Positions 5,171-6,931 of a DNA stretch of 6,931 nt are shown in pieces (positions within the stretch are counted from its first letter, which is position 1; every line of letters begins with the position of its first letter). The notes beneath the pieces are model-generated. The model saw only the letters and a list, made by a program, of their open reading frames with translations, was not told where the DNA came from and did not search any database. The stretch lies in NCBI GenBank assembly GCA_027322565.1, contig DAHVRG010000288.1, positions 1-6,931 of the forward strand, in the 5' to 3' direction. The DNA comes from Georgenia sp. Its GTDB lineage: Bacteria; Actinomycetota; Actinomycetes; Actinomycetales; Actinomycetaceae. Made by a program: the position numbers and the translations under genes.

Positions 5171-6364
5171 ATGTCCGATCCCACGCCCAGCCGGCCGCCT
5201 GCCGAGGCGGCTGCTCCGGCGGGGATGGTGACCACTCGTCTCGTCCACCGGGCCGCCCGAGGACCGCAGGAGTGGTGGCGCTCCGCCGTCGTGTACGTCA
5301 ACGAGCCGCCCCTGCTCGGCGCCGTCTCCACCGTCGAGGACGTCGCCGACCGGCTCGAGCAGCTGCGGTGGGTCTCGCGGCTCGGTGTCCAGGCGATCCG
5401 CCTCGGGTGCCCTCCGCTGCCGAGCGAGGCGCCGGAGGAGGTCATCGGTGCGATCGCCGACCTCCTCGTCCGGGCCCACCGCACCGGGATCCGGGTGATC
5501 CTGCGCATCGACCCGACCGACCCGCGGGACGAGGCCTGTGCCCGGTACTGGCTCAGCCGCGGGGCCGACGGGTTGGACCTGGGGCCGGTCACCCAGGACG
5601 CGCCGATGTCCCACGCGCGCTACCGCGAGCTGCACGCGCTCCTCGCCGAGCACGCCCGCAACGAGGACCCGATCCTCTCCTCCCGCCTCACCCCAGCGGT
5701 CCAGGCGCGGGCCGCGGAGATGCTCCACGAGGACTGGCTCCACCACCTGGTCGACGCCGACCTGCTCCACCTCAGCGACCCGGCACGGGTCGTCGAGTCG
5801 GTCACCGAGAGCCTGCGGATCCGCGACGCTCTCGGCACGGCCGGGGCGTGGCTCGTCCCGGACGTCACCGAGGCCGGGTCGCCCGAGCTCGCCCTCGCCG
5901 GTGCGCTCGTCGTGCTCGCCATGCCCGGTGCCGTCTACCTGCGCCAGGGCATCGAGCTCGGGCTGCCGGTGAAGACGTCGCCCGACCCCGAGCCGGACCG
6001 GCTGAGCCGCAGGACGGCGCTTCTCGCCGAGCAGCGTGGGGTCGGCGGCTCCCACTTCGAGACGATCCGCGCCGCCCTGCGGCTGCGCACCGACCACCGG
6101 CTCGGGCTCGCGCCGCTCGCCTGGGTCGAGGAGATGGTCGGACCGGTCCCCGACGACGTCCTCGCCTTCCTCAGCGGGGAGATGCTCGTCGTCGCGAATG
6201 TCGGGTCCGAGGAGGTCCCCCTCCCGGCGGAGCCGGAGGTGCTCCTCACCTCCGGGCCCCTGCGCTCCGGCCCCGGCGGTGTCCCGGTGCTGCCCCCGAG
6301 CACGGCGGCCTGGCTCTGGCTGGAGCCCCGGACCCCCGAACCCGACCCGCGTGCCCGCCGCTGA
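5171..6364 (+). CDS. GH13-like protein lacking catalytic residues and domain B (predicted pseudoenzyme)
   Basis: This 397-residue protein has no signal peptide or membrane segment. After a Pro/Ala-rich N-terminus it aligns with the alpha-glucosidase encoded next door. WWRSAVVY (35-42) matches its WWRTAVIY, LGVQAIRLG matches LGVDAVWLS, and AHRTGIRVI (102-110) matches AHRLGIRVI. Further on, MPGAVYLRQGIELGLP (251-266) is the usual GH13 segment, and a C-terminal beta domain follows (DVLAFLSGEMLVVANVG, LLTSGPL). The active site is gone. DLVPNH is replaced by RIDPTD (112-117). The nucleophile position in GFRIDVA is Gly138 within GLDLGPV. The acid/base Glu position falls at about Arg172. NHD becomes DVT (231-233). 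Only about 20 residues separate strands 3 and 4, so domain B is absent, which explains the length against about 550 for the family. The frame is intact, with no stop or shift. Hydrolysis is not expected; a partner, sensor or scaffold role is inferred. Confidence 0.82.
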   Translation: MSDPTPSRPPAEAAAPAGMVTTRLVHRAARGPQEWWRSAVVYVNEPPLLGAVSTVEDVADRLEQLRWVSRLGVQAIRLGCPPLPSEAPEEVIGAIADLLVRAHRTGIRVILRIDPTDPRDEACARYWLSRGADGLDLGPVTQDAPMSHARYRELHALLAEHARNEDPILSSRLTPAVQARAAEMLHEDWLHHLVDADLLHLSDPARVVESVTESLRIRDALGTAGAWLVPDVTEAGSPELALAGALVVLAMPGAVYLRQGIELGLPVKTSPDPEPDRLSRRTALLAEQRGVGGSHFETIRAALRLRTDHRLGLAPLAWVEEMVGPVPDDVLAFLSGEMLVVANVGSEEVPLPAEPEVLLTSGPLRSGPGGVPVLPPSTAAWLWLEPRTPEPDPRARR

Positions 6365-6371
6365 CGCTCCT

Positions 6372-6401
6372 GCGCCGGCGCGTCGGGACGACGGGTAACG
6401 T
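6372..6401 (+). promoter_or_regulatory. Candidate promoter of the alpha-glucosidase gene
   Basis: TAACGT at 6396-6401 fits TAnnnT and predicts a start near 6408, giving a leader of about 9 nt to the ATG at 6417. A perfect palindrome GCGCCGGCGC (6372-6381) lies just upstream, where an operator could sit. GACGC at the preceding stop (6363-6367) can also pair with GCGTC (6380-6384), so the palindrome may instead belong to a 3' hairpin of the upstream gene. No -35 box is clear. The 52-bp gap also allows co-transcription with the upstream gene. Confidence 0.35.
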
Positions 6402-6416
6402 GGACGGACCCCGCCC

Positions 6417-6931
<515 letters not shown>

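Overview
The window reads as chromosomal DNA of a high-GC Gram-positive bacterium (Actinomycetota). The evidence is a strong G/C bias at third codon positions, long spurious open frames opposite every real gene, the dgt-dnaG gene order also known from mycobacteria, and several promoters whose -10 element sits 6-7 nt from an ATG or GTG (leaderless transcripts). A member of the Micrococcales is plausible, but that is a guess. No tRNA, rRNA, CRISPR array, insertion sequence or phage gene was seen.

Layout, left to right. Positions 1-109 carry no gene but hold two hairpins. A stand-alone nucleotidyltransferase-fold protein (110-676, minus) is divergent from an endonuclease/exonuclease/phosphatase-family hydrolase (743-1558, plus). 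That gene converges on the DNA primase gene dnaG (1606-3609, minus). The dnaG frame is complete from zinc finger to helicase-binding domain but is broken by a single in-frame TAG at 2533-2535. A 192-bp gap with a 34-bp direct repeat separates dnaG from dgt (3802-5073, minus), a dGTP triphosphohydrolase-like HD enzyme. A 97-bp divergent promoter region with a 26-bp dyad leads to two tandem GH13 (alpha-amylase superfamily) genes on the plus strand. The first (5171-6364) is a short homologue that appears to lack domain B and every catalytic residue. The second (6417 to the window edge) starts a normal alpha-glucosidase-type enzyme and is cut off at residue 171.

Functionally there are two blocks. 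dgt and dnaG concern replication (dNTP pool and primer synthesis). The two GH13 genes concern alpha-glucoside breakdown, with the first probably a non-catalytic partner or sensor. The two leftmost genes are generic hydrolase/transferase families with no visible pathway. All five terminal stop codons in the window are TGA, which makes the internal TAG of dnaG stand out.

The two points most worth following are the amber codon inside an essential gene and the catalytically stripped GH13 protein next to an intact paralogue.
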